Made by a program: the position numbers and the translations under genes
The notes under the pieces: generated by a model
Seen by the model: only the letters and a program-made list of their open reading frames with translations
Told to the model about the DNA's origin: nothing
The model's database searches: none
Shown here: positions 16,953-25,499 of the stretch, piece after piece
How the letters are laid out: each line of letters starts with the position of its first letter
How positions within the stretch are numbered: position 1 is the stretch's first letter
Assembly (NCBI RefSeq): GCF_032586155.1
Contig: NZ_JAWHTC010000001.1
Coordinates: forward strand, 1,178,001 to 1,242,000
Reading direction: 5' to 3'
Origin: JAWHTC01 sp032586155
GTDB taxonomy: Bacteria > Pseudomonadota > Alphaproteobacteria > Rhodobacterales > Rhodobacteraceae
Length of the DNA: 64,000 bases

Positions 16953-17363
16953 TCACACGGTCTGGCATTGGCCAAGATATTGCATCGGGGTCAGGCGGAT
17001 GCCGGTGATCAGGTTCTCTGACCGCACTGCGTCGCCATTGGAAATCATCAAGGTGGTGGTCGCCGCGCCGCCCGAGATGGGCTTCTCCAGGATGGTGATC
17101 GCCCGGTCGCCGAGGATCAGTTCAAGCTCGTCAAGCTGGGACATGGCACCGCCGCCGATGCGCTTGACGGTGCCGGTTTCGGCATCGGCGCGGAACCGAA
17201 CGTCGATATCAGCGTCCTGGCACTTGCGGTTGATATCGCAGGACCAGTCGAAATAGCACTTGATCACCACTTCCTCGGCCTGCGCGGGCAGGGCAAGCTG
17301 CGCGCAAGCCAGAGCGATGAGCGTCGCCGTACGCTTCAACCAGGCGTATCGTGTATTGCGCAT
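16953..17363 (-). CDS. Small secreted four-cysteine protein D of the liv operon
   Basis: A 136-residue exported protein. ATG 17363 lies 2 bases after the previous stop; a TTG at 17369 overlapping that stop is a less likely start. The signal peptide runs to about 29 (ALPAQAEE). Mature cysteines at 36, 42, 48 and 133 (KCYFDWSC, RKC, YLGQC) fit the pattern of proteins A-C. A sequence with GDRAITIL in the middle suggests a beta-rich fold. No family known to me. It sits between the 17366-17992 gene and livF, tightly packed. Confidence 0.75.
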   Translation of the reverse strand: MRNTRYAWLKRTATLIALACAQLALPAQAEEVVIKCYFDWSCDINRKCQDADIDVRFRADAETGTVKRIGGGAMSQLDELELILGDRAITILEKPISGGAATTTLMISNGDAVRSENLITGIRLTPMQYLGQCQTV

Positions 17364-17365
17364 GG

Positions 17366-17992
17366 TCAATGGGTTTCCTCTTCGGTTTGAATCCTGACAT
17401 TCCCGATAAAGTCAGCATGCCATTTTTCATGCTCTTCGGTGAATTCCTTACCGAACGCCCAAACCAATATCTGAAGGGTCCGATCTTCGAGTAAGACGAT
17501 GGTGTTGGCGTAAACAAACCCAAGCTTGAGGGGCTTGGCACCGTAGATGATGGTTTCCGCAGGGTGCCCGTCCACTTCGGCGGTCAGAACGTCAAGAACC
17601 GGCACTTCCTCGATAGCCACGCCCGAGGCGTCAGCCGCGCCACCCAGTGCAACTTCTCGCATGGTCTCCATCTCGATGCCGTCCCGCAACCCGACATCCT
17701 CGATAATGATCCCGCCCGAAATCTTGCTGGAGTGGTCAAACAGCAAGGAAAAATCCCGCAGTCCATTGAATTGCCTTTTCCAGTTCCGGCGTTCACCACA
17801 GAAACGGACACCATGGTTGGCGGGGATGCAGGCGTCCGCGGTGCCTGTTTCGGCATAACGCCACGTCCGATCCTCGAGAATTTCGATTTTCTTACCGGAA
17901 ACAACGGCAGTTCCGATCACGCCTTGCGCCGACGCCAGATTGGCCATGAGAAATGCAAAAATCAGGCCGAGAAGAGACGCTTTGGGCTTCAT
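17366..17992 (-). CDS. Secreted protein of unknown function in the liv operon
   Basis: A 208-residue exported protein with a signal peptide ending about NLASAQ (residue 23). The mature part begins with a KKIEILEDRTWRY segment like the short SH3-type start seen in some periplasmic proteins and contains two cysteines (ACIPANHGVRFCG). It lacks the four-cysteine pattern of the other small proteins here. Its ATG overlaps the livG stop by four bases (ATGA), so it is coupled to the transporter ATPase. Function unknown. Confidence 0.7.
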   Translation of the reverse strand: MKPKASLLGLIFAFLMANLASAQGVIGTAVVSGKKIEILEDRTWRYAETGTADACIPANHGVRFCGERRNWKRQFNGLRDFSLLFDHSSKISGGIIIEDVGLRDGIEMETMREVALGGAADASGVAIEEVPVLDVLTAEVDGHPAETIIYGAKPLKLGFVYANTIVLLEDRTLQILVWAFGKEFTEEHEKWHADFIGNVRIQTEEETH

Positions 17993-18780
17993 GCGTCTTC
18001 TTTCTCTTTGTTCTTTAGCCCAGTCCCCAGATACGCCTCGATCACCTCCTGGTTGGCCTTGATCTCGGCCAATGTACCCTCGGCCAGGACCTTGCCCTCG
18101 GCCATGCAGATCACCGGATCACACAGCTTGCCGATGAAATCCATGTCGTGTTCGATTACCACGAAGGTGTAGCCGCGTTCCTTGTTCAACTGGATGATCG
18201 CGTCACCAATGGTGTTGAGCAGAGTACGGTTCACCCCGGCGCCGACCTCGTCGAGGAAGACGATCTTGGCATCCACCATCATGGTGCGGCCGAGTTCCAG
18301 CAGTTTCTTCTGACCACCCGAGACCTGGCCCGCCTTGTGGTCGGCCAGATGTTCGATGGTGAGAAATTCCATCACCTCGTCGGCCTTGGCGCGGAGCGCG
18401 CGTTCTTCGTCGGCAATCCGTTTGCGTCCGAACCAGGTGTTCCACAGCGTCTCGCCGGATTGGCCGCCGGGCACCATCATCAGGTTCTCGCGGCAGGACA
18501 TGGAACCAAACTCATGCGCGATCTGGAAGGTCCTGAGCAGCCCCTTGTGAAACAGCGTGTGCGGTGGCAGGCCGGTAATGTCCTCACCAGCCATGGTCAC
18601 CCGACCGGAGGTCGGTGGAAGAACGCCAGCTATCACATTGAAAAGGGTGGTTTTTCCGGCGCCGTTGGGGCCAATTAGTCCGGTGATGGACCCTTCGGAA
18701 ATCTCCAGGGTTGCTCCGTCCACGGCCCGAAAGCCGCCGAAATGCTTGTGCACGTTCTCGACGCGGATCATCGTCCCCAA
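17989..18780 (-). CDS. livG: Branched-chain amino acid ABC transporter ATPase LivG
   Basis: A 263-residue cytosolic ATPase. Walker A GPNGAGKTTL (about 38-47), the LivG-specific FQIAHEFGSMSCRENLM segment, signature VSGGQKKLLELGR, Walker B IVFLDE and the H-loop in VVIEHDMDFI are all present. The residue after the catalytic Glu is Val (DEVGAG) where most ABC ATPases have Pro (DEP), a mild oddity that need not affect activity. It is the first gene after the livK-livG hairpin and heads a run of overlapping genes. Confidence 0.95.
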   Translation of the reverse strand: MGTMIRVENVHKHFGGFRAVDGATLEISEGSITGLIGPNGAGKTTLFNVIAGVLPPTSGRVTMAGEDITGLPPHTLFHKGLLRTFQIAHEFGSMSCRENLMMVPGGQSGETLWNTWFGRKRIADEERALRAKADEVMEFLTIEHLADHKAGQVSGGQKKLLELGRTMMVDAKIVFLDEVGAGVNRTLLNTIGDAIIQLNKERGYTFVVIEHDMDFIGKLCDPVICMAEGKVLAEGTLAEIKANQEVIEAYLGTGLKNKEKEDA

Positions 18781-18830
18781 TCCCCCATGTTGGTTTTGCC
18801 GTTGTTTTCGTTATTAGTGGGTCAGGCAAA

Positions 18831-18868
18831 ATCAGACGGCCCGCGTAGCAGCGGGCCGTCCGTTTTTA
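18831..18868 (-). terminator. Hairpin between livK and livG
   Basis: GACGGCCCGC (18835-18844) and GCGGGCCGTC (18851-18860) form a perfect 10-bp stem with a 6-base loop. On the minus strand it is followed by CTGATTTT. Located between livK and livG, it probably acts as a partial terminator or 3'-end protector that keeps the binding-protein message more abundant than the rest of the operon. Confidence 0.65.
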
Positions 18869-18879
18869 AAAACAGCGCC

Positions 18880-20076
18880 TTAGCGGTAGCGAACCGTCTT
18901 GTCGGTGCCGCCTTCGATCATGATTTCGCGGTAGTTGCCTGCCGCTTCACCGGGACCGACCAGCTCGACGCCGGTGCCGCCGACATAGTCGATGTCGCCG
19001 CCTGCCGCGAGGATTTCGAGACCCTTGGCCAGCTCGCCAGAATTGATCTTTTCACCCGGCGCGTTGGCCACTTCGATGATCTTGTCCTTGTAGACATTGG
19101 CGTCGGTCGAGCCTGCAGCCTGCATGGCCAGCATGATCAGCGCGGCCGCGTCATAGGACTCGGGCGCGAACGGTGTGGTCGGCTCCCAATCGCCGCCAGC
19201 TGCATCGGCCACTTCCTTGAAGCGCGCGGCCAACTCTTCCGAGGGGCTGGGGTGCTGACCGCTCGAACCATCGATTTCGCTGCCGAAATTCTTGACCAGT
19301 TGGTCCGAGATCATGCCGTCCGGGAAGTGGAAGGTGTCAAATGCGCCGGTGTCGATTGCGGCGCGGACGATGCCGTTGCCACCCTGGTCAACATAGCCGG
19401 CGACGACGAGACGTTGACCACCAGCCGCGGCCAGTGCGCCAACTTCTGCCGAATAGTCGGCCTTGCCGTCTTCGTGGGCGGCGTTGATCGTTACCTTGCC
19501 GCCAGCGGCTTCATAGGCGGCCTGGAAAGCATCGGCCAGACCCTTGCCATAGTCGTTGTTGGTATAGGTGACGGCGACTTCCTTGATGTCCTGCTCCATC
19601 AGAACTTCGGTCATCACGACACCCTGACGGGCATCCGACGGTGCGGTGCGGAAGAACAGGCCATTGTCTTCGTTGTTCATGTGGCTCAGGCCCGGCGAGG
19701 TGGCTGAGGGCGAAATCATCACGACGCCATTCGGCACGGCGACGTTGGTCAGGACAGCGCCGGTCACACCCGAGCAGTCACCGCCGATGATGCCTTTAAC
19801 GCCATCCGAGGTGATCAGACGTTCGGCCGCAGCGGTTGCCGCACCCGAATCGACGCATGTGGTGTCGCCATTGATCCCAACCACGGTTGCGCCACCCAGA
19901 AGCTTGCCGCTGTCGCTGACTTCCTTGATCGCCATATGGGCCGCAGGTGCCATGTGGGCCACGGTGGATTCGATCGGGCCGGTAAAGCCCAGAAGGACGC
20001 CCAGCTTGATTTCTTCGGCCATGGCCGAACCGGCCATAAGGGCCACAGCAGCGGTTGTTGCGAACAGTTTTTTCAT
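18880..20076 (-). CDS. livK: Branched-chain amino acid ABC transporter substrate-binding protein
   Basis: A 398-residue periplasmic binding protein of the type I fold (Peripla_BP_6). Signal peptide cleaves at about GSAMA-EE (residue 20). The mature start EIKLGVLLGFTGPIES and the VVGINGDTTCVDSGAATAAAERLI stretch are typical of the family, and the ending NYREIMIEGG is common in roseobacter homologues. It is the first gene of the liv operon. The ligand may be a branched-chain amino acid, but members of this family also bind amides, urea and aromatic acids, so specificity is open. Confidence 0.92.
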   Translation of the reverse strand: MKKLFATTAAVALMAGSAMAEEIKLGVLLGFTGPIESTVAHMAPAAHMAIKEVSDSGKLLGGATVVGINGDTTCVDSGAATAAAERLITSDGVKGIIGGDCSGVTGAVLTNVAVPNGVVMISPSATSPGLSHMNNEDNGLFFRTAPSDARQGVVMTEVLMEQDIKEVAVTYTNNDYGKGLADAFQAAYEAAGGKVTINAAHEDGKADYSAEVGALAAAGGQRLVVAGYVDQGGNGIVRAAIDTGAFDTFHFPDGMISDQLVKNFGSEIDGSSGQHPSPSEELAARFKEVADAAGGDWEPTTPFAPESYDAAALIMLAMQAAGSTDANVYKDKIIEVANAPGEKINSGELAKGLEILAAGGDIDYVGGTGVELVGPGEAAGNYREIMIEGGTDKTVRYR

Positions 20077-20211
20077 TTCTTACTCCCTATTGGAACATTA
20101 GGTCCGGAAGTGAGCCTATTCGCAAGTTTCCGAAAAGAAAAGCGTGTTAATGGCCATTTCCTGTTAGGATGACGTTGGGAGAACTTTTCCGGTGAATAGG
20201 GAGTTTTTGCC

Positions 20212-21303
20212 ATGAAACGGCGGGATTTCGGACTCGGATTGCTGGGCTTCGGTCTTAGCGGCGCGGCGCGGGCAAAGACCCCGATGCAACCCCGGTTGCA
20301 GATTTCCAAACATGCCGACGGGTTCCGTGTGCCCTGGTCGCTGGGGATGCTGCCTGACGGCGACATGCTGATAAGCGAGCGCGCCGGGCGACTGTGGCGA
20401 GCTGTGGATTCGGGGCACAAGACCCGCATTCGCGGATTGCCGCGGATCGATGCCAAGGGGCAGGGGGGACTGCATGACATCGTGCCGGCGCGTGATTTCA
20501 CCCGCACCGGAACGGTGTTCCTGGCTTACGCAAAACCGCAGGGGGGCGGGCAGGGCACCGCACTGGCGATAGCGCGGCTGGCTGGGGATCGGCTTGAGGA
20601 ACTTCGCGAGGTTTTCGCAATGTCGCCGGGCAGCAGTGGCGGCCGTCATTTCGGCGGGCGGATCGTCGAGGGGCGCGACGGGACATTGTTTCTCAGTATT
20701 GGAGACCGCGGCGACCGGTCATCGGCCCAGGATTTGTCACGTCACAATGGCAGTATCATTCGGATAAACCGAGACGGTTCGGTGCCCGCCGACAATCCGT
20801 TCCTGGCCCTCCCCGGTGCCCGGCCGGAAATCTGGTCCTACGGCCACCGCAACCCGCAAGGCATGGCTTTGGATGCCAAGGGCCGGCTCTGGGCGCATGA
20901 ACATGGCGCTATGGGCGGCGATGAGTTGAACGCTATAAGACGTGGCGCCAACTATGGTTGGCCGGTGATTGCCTATGGTCGGCATTATTCGGGCGCAAAA
21001 ATCGGCGAGGGCACCCACAAGCCGGGCATGGAGCAGCCCGCCTTCTACTGGGACCCGTCCATCGCGCCGTCGGGGTTGGCGATATATTCCGGACGGCTAT
21101 GGCCACAATGGCAAGGCGCCTTTCTGGTTGGGTCGCTCAAGTTCGACCATATCGCGGTGCTGTCCAGGGATGGCAGCCGCCAGATCGGCAAGATTGATAC
21201 CCCGGAAACCCAGCGGGTCCGCGACTTCCGCGAAGGCCCCGACGGGGCGATCTGGTTTCTCAGCGAAGGCAAGGGCGCCCTTTATCGGATCACACCGGCC
21301 TGA
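20212..21303 (+). CDS. PQQ-dependent sugar dehydrogenase (YliI/Asd family), Tat-exported
   Basis: A 363-residue periplasmic beta-propeller aldose dehydrogenase that oxidises sugars with PQQ as cofactor. A Tat signal (KRRDFGLGLLGFG) starts the protein. Family motifs appear in order: PWSLGMLPDG, the active-site SGGRHFGGRI (catalytic His), SIGDRGDR, YGHRNPQGMA and EHGAMGGDELN (calcium and PQQ region), and the C-terminal DGAIWFLSEG. ATG 20212 is preceded by a diffuse ribosome site. It diverges from livK over about 135 bp. No pqq synthesis genes are in the window. Confidence 0.9.
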   Translation: MKRRDFGLGLLGFGLSGAARAKTPMQPRLQISKHADGFRVPWSLGMLPDGDMLISERAGRLWRAVDSGHKTRIRGLPRIDAKGQGGLHDIVPARDFTRTGTVFLAYAKPQGGGQGTALAIARLAGDRLEELREVFAMSPGSSGGRHFGGRIVEGRDGTLFLSIGDRGDRSSAQDLSRHNGSIIRINRDGSVPADNPFLALPGARPEIWSYGHRNPQGMALDAKGRLWAHEHGAMGGDELNAIRRGANYGWPVIAYGRHYSGAKIGEGTHKPGMEQPAFYWDPSIAPSGLAIYSGRLWPQWQGAFLVGSLKFDHIAVLSRDGSRQIGKIDTPETQRVRDFREGPDGAIWFLSEGKGALYRITPA

Positions 21304-21345
21304 TAGCATTGGTGCGAGAATTGATCATGCGAAAGGATTTCCCCG

Positions 21346-21786
21346 ATGACGCGTCTTCTTGCCGTTTTGGCGCTTGCTCTGTCCGGTCTTGCGCTGTCGC
21401 TGCCGGTCTATGCCCAGGAGGCGGACCAGCCGGGTGACAGCAAGTTCGACAGCTATGCCAAGTATAACGCCTATGTTGACCGGATGCTGACCACGCGTGA
21501 ATGGGTACCGTTCATCAAGCACATGGGTGGGCGGGATGAATACACCGCGGAACAGCTGGCCAAGATCGAAAGCGATTTCAACCGGCTTTATCCAAACAGG
21601 TTCACGTCGGTTGCCTTGTTTCGCCAGACCGACCTGGGTGGCGGCGTCAGCCAGGAAGCCCGCGCCTACTGGGGCGGTGGGCGTTACCTGTTCTTCTATG
21701 CCATCTTGCACCAGCGCAACGATGATCTTGTCGTCCTGAACTTCGCGCTGAATACCAAGATCGAAGCGATCATGGAGAAGTTCTGA
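21346..21786 (+). CDS. Secreted protein of unknown function
   Basis: A 146-residue exported protein with a clear signal peptide (cleavage after VYAQ, about residue 23). The mature part is charged and helix-prone, with no cysteine and motifs such as YNAYVDRMLTTREWVPFIKHMGGRDEYT that I do not recognise. It begins 42 bp after the sugar dehydrogenase on the same strand and may be co-transcribed. It is followed at once by the long inverted repeat. Confidence 0.65.
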   Translation: MTRLLAVLALALSGLALSLPVYAQEADQPGDSKFDSYAKYNAYVDRMLTTREWVPFIKHMGGRDEYTAEQLAKIESDFNRLYPNRFTSVALFRQTDLGGGVSQEARAYWGGGRYLFFYAILHQRNDDLVVLNFALNTKIEAIMEKF

Positions 21787-21806
21787 CGTCGGTGCGCAGG
21801 AGAGTG

Positions 21807-21901
21807 CCAAGGTTTTTCGAAAACCCTTGCGAAACGCCGGTTTAGCGGCGTTTTCAAGGGGTTCCGAAACCGATTCTTCAAGCCTTTTCGAAAAACCTTG
21901 G
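21807..21901. repeat. 95-bp nested inverted repeat between convergent genes
   Basis: The outer arms, 21807-21823 and 21885-21901, are perfect 17-bp inverse copies (CCAAGGTTTTTCGAAAA). Inside them, CCCTTG..AAACGCCG and CGGCGTTTTCAAGGG form a second near-perfect arm pair. Transcribed from either side it would make a long hairpin with internal T tracts, so it may end both convergent genes. Its size is well beyond an ordinary terminator and resembles a palindromic intergenic element. Confidence 0.8.
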
Positions 21902-21907
21902 ACCGGA

Positions 21908-22912
21908 TCAGATCGACAATCGCGACGCCTGTGACCCACGCTCGCGATAGGGGGTGGTGTCATAATGCGCCCGGTAGCATTTCGAGAAATGCGACGGTGA
22001 GGCAAAACCACAGGCAAGTGCGACGTTGATCACGCTCATATCGGTCTGCATCAGCAGATTGCGCGCTTTCTGCAGCCGTAGTTCCATGTAATAGCGTTTG
22101 GGCGAGCGGTTGAGATAGCGTCTGAACAGTCGTTCGAGTTGACGCGTGGACATGCCCACATCCTTGGCCAGGATCGAGGGGCTGATCGGTTCCTCGATAT
22201 TGGCCTCCATCATCTGGATCACTTGGCTCAGCTTGGGGTGACGCACGCCGATGCGGGTTGGAACCGACAATCGCTGCGTGTCCTGGTCGGTGCGGATCGA
22301 GCTGTAAATCTGCTGATCGGCGACGGCATTGGCGAGCGTCTCGCCATGGGCCTCGGCAATCAGTTTCAGCATCAGGTCAATCGAGCTGGTGCCCCCGGCG
22401 GTGGTCATCCGATTGCCGTCGATCCGGAACACCGACTTGGTCAGCTCGACCTCGTCAAACTCTTCCTGGAAACTGTCCTGGTTTTCCCAGTGGATCGTCG
22501 CTGCCTTGCCGTCCAGCAACCCTGCTTTGGCCAGGGTGTAGGCCGCGGTGCACAGCCCGGCGATCTTGATGCCTTTGCGGGCTTCACGTCGCAACCAGCC
22601 GATGACCTTTTTTGGCGAATTCTGCTGGATATCGATTCCACCGCAAATCATCACCCAATCATCACGATGCAGCTCGATCAGATCATCATCGAGGTTGAAC
22701 TCGGTACCGGCGGAACAGGAGATCGTTTCGCCGCCTTCGCCCAGAAGCAGCCATTTATAGAGTTCGCGTCCGGCCATCCGGTTTGCCAAGCGCAGGCATT
22801 CCAACGCCGAGGCAAAGCTCAACAGCGTGAAATCATTCAACAAAACAAAGACGAAACGCTGCGTGCGTGCCTCGTCATCAATAATGTCTACGGTTTGCCG
22901 CAGCTCTGACAT
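21908..22912 (-). CDS. GlxA-family AraC-type transcriptional regulator
   Basis: A 334-residue regulator. The N-terminal DJ-1/PfpI-like domain (about 15-190) contains the GLCTAAYTLAKAGLL segment; the C-terminal AraC domain (about 230-330) has two helix-turn-helix units (ISPSILAKDVGMSTRQLERLF and VINVALACGFASPSHFSKCYR). This family regulates catabolism of compounds such as glycine betaine, carnitine or arginine-related amino acids. The start at ATG 22912 (MSELRQ) is preferred over an in-frame extension to 23164 that overlaps the promoter region of the DAHP synthase. It diverges from that gene and has no obvious catabolic target beside it. Confidence 0.88.
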   Translation of the reverse strand: MSELRQTVDIIDDEARTQRFVFVLLNDFTLLSFASALECLRLANRMAGRELYKWLLLGEGGETISCSAGTEFNLDDDLIELHRDDWVMICGGIDIQQNSPKKVIGWLRREARKGIKIAGLCTAAYTLAKAGLLDGKAATIHWENQDSFQEEFDEVELTKSVFRIDGNRMTTAGGTSSIDLMLKLIAEAHGETLANAVADQQIYSSIRTDQDTQRLSVPTRIGVRHPKLSQVIQMMEANIEEPISPSILAKDVGMSTRQLERLFRRYLNRSPKRYYMELRLQKARNLLMQTDMSVINVALACGFASPSHFSKCYRAHYDTTPYRERGSQASRLSI

Positions 22913-23070
22913 GAGCACGAATCTCCGGGCATACATCGCGACACCCATTGTCGCTATCTGCCCACATGGACACGGGTTTTTCGCCCCGTCAAGAGCGCGA
23001 TTCCCTGTGGCGCAGCGCCGCAGGGCTGTGTATAGGAAAAGCTTCATGTCATTTAACCCGGAGAAAGACG

Positions 23071-24441
23071 ATGACTGACTGGCAAAAATCCGGCTGGCGC
23101 GCCTGCGAGCGTATCCAGATGCCGGATTACACGGATGAGGCCGCGCTGAATGCGGTTGAGGCACAGCTTGCCAAGTATCCGCCGCTCGTCTTTGCCGGCG
23201 AGGCGCGCCGCCTGAAGGAACAACTCGGTGCCGCGTCCCGCGGCGAGGCGTTTTTGTTGCAGGGGGGCGATTGCGCCGAAAGTTTCGAGCAATTCAGCGC
23301 TGATGCGATCCGCGACACCTTCAAGGTGATGCTGCAGATGGCGATGGTCCTGACTTACGGCGCCAAGGTGCCGGTTGTGAAGGTGGGCCGCATGGCCGGC
23401 CAGTTCGCCAAGCCACGCTCGGCCCCGACCGAGACGGTCGATGGGGTGGAATTGCCGTCCTACCGCGGCGACATCATCAACGAGCTCGATTTCACTGCCG
23501 AGGCGCGCATCCCGGACCCGAAGAAGATGCTGCAGGCCTATACCCAGGCGGCGGCGACACTGAACCTGCTGCGCGCATTTTCCACCGGCGGTTACGCCGA
23601 TGTACACAAGGTGCATCAATGGACGCTCGGCTTTACCGAAGATGACAATGCCGCGAAATACCGCAACATGGCCAATCGGATCAGTGATACGCTCGATTTC
23701 CTCAAGGCCGCGGGTATCAGCAGTGAACGCTCTGCCGCGCTGCACCAGGTCAGCTTCTACACCAGCCACGAATCTCTGCTGCTGGAGTATGAAGAGGCGC
23801 TGACCCGGGTTGACTCGCTCACCGGCGATTGGCTGGCGGGCTCGGGGCACATGATCTGGATCGGTGACCGGACCCGTCAACCCGACGGGGCGCATGTGGA
23901 ATTCGCCTCCGGCGTTTTGAATCCGATCGGTTTGAAATGCGGCCCGACAATGGAAACCGACGATCTCAAGCGGCTTCTGGCCAAGCTGAACCCCGAAAAC
24001 GAAGCGGGCCGACTGACTCTGATCGCGCGGTTTGGCGCCGGCAATGTGAGCGAGCACCTACCGCGCCTGATCAAAACGGTCGAGGAAGAGGGCGCCAACG
24101 TGCTTTGGGTCTGCGATCCGATGCATGGCAATACGATTAAGGCGGCCAGCGGCTACAAGACCCGGCCGTTCGAAAGCGTGCTGCGCGAGGTGCGCGAGTT
24201 CTTTGGCGTGCACAAGGCCGAGGGCACCGTGCCCGGCGGCGTGCATTTCGAAATGACCGGCCAGGACGTCACTGAATGCACCGGTGGCGTACGTGCCGTG
24301 ACGGATGAAAACCTGAGCGACCGCTATCACACCGCATGTGATCCGCGTCTGAATGCCTCGCAATCGCTGGAACTGGCCTTCCTCGTTGCCGAGGAACTGA
24401 CTGCGGCACGCGAAGAAAAACAGGCCGCAAAGGCAAGTTGA
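23071..24441 (+). CDS. aroG: Class II 3-deoxy-7-phosphoheptulonate (DAHP) synthase
   Basis: A 456-residue cytosolic enzyme joining phosphoenolpyruvate and erythrose 4-phosphate, the first step of the shikimate pathway to aromatic amino acids. It belongs to the plant-like class II: LLQGGDCAESFEQF, KVGRMAGQFAKPRS, the HESLLLEYEEALTR helix, IWIGDRTRQPDGAHVEF and CDPMHGNT with metal His, and HFEMTGQDVTECTGG. ATG 23071 is chosen after GGAGAAAGACG; the frame is open further upstream but overlaps the GlxA promoter. It is followed by a terminator and stands alone. Confidence 0.95.
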   Translation: MTDWQKSGWRACERIQMPDYTDEAALNAVEAQLAKYPPLVFAGEARRLKEQLGAASRGEAFLLQGGDCAESFEQFSADAIRDTFKVMLQMAMVLTYGAKVPVVKVGRMAGQFAKPRSAPTETVDGVELPSYRGDIINELDFTAEARIPDPKKMLQAYTQAAATLNLLRAFSTGGYADVHKVHQWTLGFTEDDNAAKYRNMANRISDTLDFLKAAGISSERSAALHQVSFYTSHESLLLEYEEALTRVDSLTGDWLAGSGHMIWIGDRTRQPDGAHVEFASGVLNPIGLKCGPTMETDDLKRLLAKLNPENEAGRLTLIARFGAGNVSEHLPRLIKTVEEEGANVLWVCDPMHGNTIKAASGYKTRPFESVLREVREFFGVHKAEGTVPGGVHFEMTGQDVTECTGGVRAVTDENLSDRYHTACDPRLNASQSLELAFLVAEELTAAREEKQAAKAS

Positions 24442-24470
24442 GCATCGGCGTGTAAGCCACTGTAATAAAA

Positions 24471-24504
24471 GGAAACGCCCGGACATTCTGCACCGGGCGT
24501 TTTC
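24471..24504 (+). terminator. Terminator of DAHP synthase
   Basis: AAACGCCCGG (24473-24482), 10-base loop, CCGGGCGTTTTC. Thirty bases after the stop; it also separates the gene from the convergent PAS gene. Confidence 0.8.
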
Positions 24505-24542
24505 ATGTTCAGCCCTGAACAGAGCCGACGTCTTGCGCTATC

Positions 24543-25241
24543 TTACTCGTCGCTTTTTACCAGCCGCAAATAGCTCGGCCGCTGCGGCGCTTTCTCATCA
24601 TCTCCACCTCTATGGCGGAATCGCGCGCCAGGATCGCGCAGAGCGGGATCGAGATTGGGTTGTTCTTCAGAACGTGCGAAACGGTGCGAGTTCTTCACCA
24701 TGTCAGCCACCGGCACCAACGTGGTTTCCAGCAGGTTGAACCGGCGTGGGGCGCGACCGATTGGGCCTCGGGTTTCGAAACAGCCCAGCACCCGGCTGAT
24801 ATCGCCGAAGTCATTGCGCAAGGGGCACAGGATCATGCGCCCTTCAAGCGGTGGTTTGCCGATGCCGGTTTCCGCCGAAAGTTTCAGTTTGGCCAGCGCC
24901 GGGCGCGTCAACATGTCCTCGAACATCTCGGAAAACCCGGACCGCGCCGCCGACGGCAGGAATGAGCTGATCGGCATGCCACGCACTTCCATCCCCATCA
25001 GATCCGAAAGATGCATGCCGGCAATTCTCAACCGCGCCAGACCCGGCGCGATCTTTTCAAGAATGAAGGCAAATTCCAGAGCGTTTTCAATCCCGCGCGG
25101 GTCAATGTCGGATCGTTTTGGAACCCCGCCGCCGTTGTCAGGCAGCGTGCGTAGGCCATGCCAATAGGCCTCGACCTCGCTGAGTGCCCGAAATCCCGTA
25201 TCGTCCTGAAAACCAGACATTGAAATCACGTTCCCGTTCAT
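24543..25241 (-). CDS. PAS domain protein (PAS_5-type)
   Basis: A 232-residue soluble protein. The first about 150 residues resemble the PAS_5 family of alphaproteobacteria: LRTLPDNGGGVPKRSDIDPRGIENALEFAFILEKIAPGLARLRIAG and the HLSDLMGMEVRGMPISSFL segment. The C terminus is polar and proline/arginine-rich and probably disordered. ATG 25241 follows a GGAAAG ribosome site, better than the upstream in-frame codon at 25289. No output domain is present, so it may be a small sensory module or adaptor. Single gene with no partner. Confidence 0.75.
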   Translation of the reverse strand: MNGNVISMSGFQDDTGFRALSEVEAYWHGLRTLPDNGGGVPKRSDIDPRGIENALEFAFILEKIAPGLARLRIAGMHLSDLMGMEVRGMPISSFLPSAARSGFSEMFEDMLTRPALAKLKLSAETGIGKPPLEGRMILCPLRNDFGDISRVLGCFETRGPIGRAPRRFNLLETTLVPVADMVKNSHRFARSEEQPNLDPALRDPGARFRHRGGDDEKAPQRPSYLRLVKSDE

Positions 25242-25499
25242 CTTTCCAACCCCATGCGCTCTGGAACAGTTCACCAGGATTCTACCCATTCACCCGCGTC
25301 GGACCGGTTGCTGAAGTTACTGACCGGTTAACTTTAGGTGAATAGAAGTTACCCAAGTCTTAAAGTGGCACATTTCGTTTAAAAAATCTTTCAATTCCCG
25401 TGCACTTGGTTAACCGCTCTTGCGGGATTTGCCGCGACGGGACGCTTGCGGGCAGGGGGGAAAAGGGCTTAGGACAGGGCATTGACAAAGGAGACGCCG

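Noticed and set aside
16167..17021. 284-codon plus-strand frame opposite livF
   Set aside because: Antisense to an intact ABC ATPase with all motifs; coding potential belongs to the other strand.
18742..19707. 321-codon plus-strand frame opposite livK
   Set aside because: Antisense to a typical binding protein; no ribosome site and no recognisable domain.
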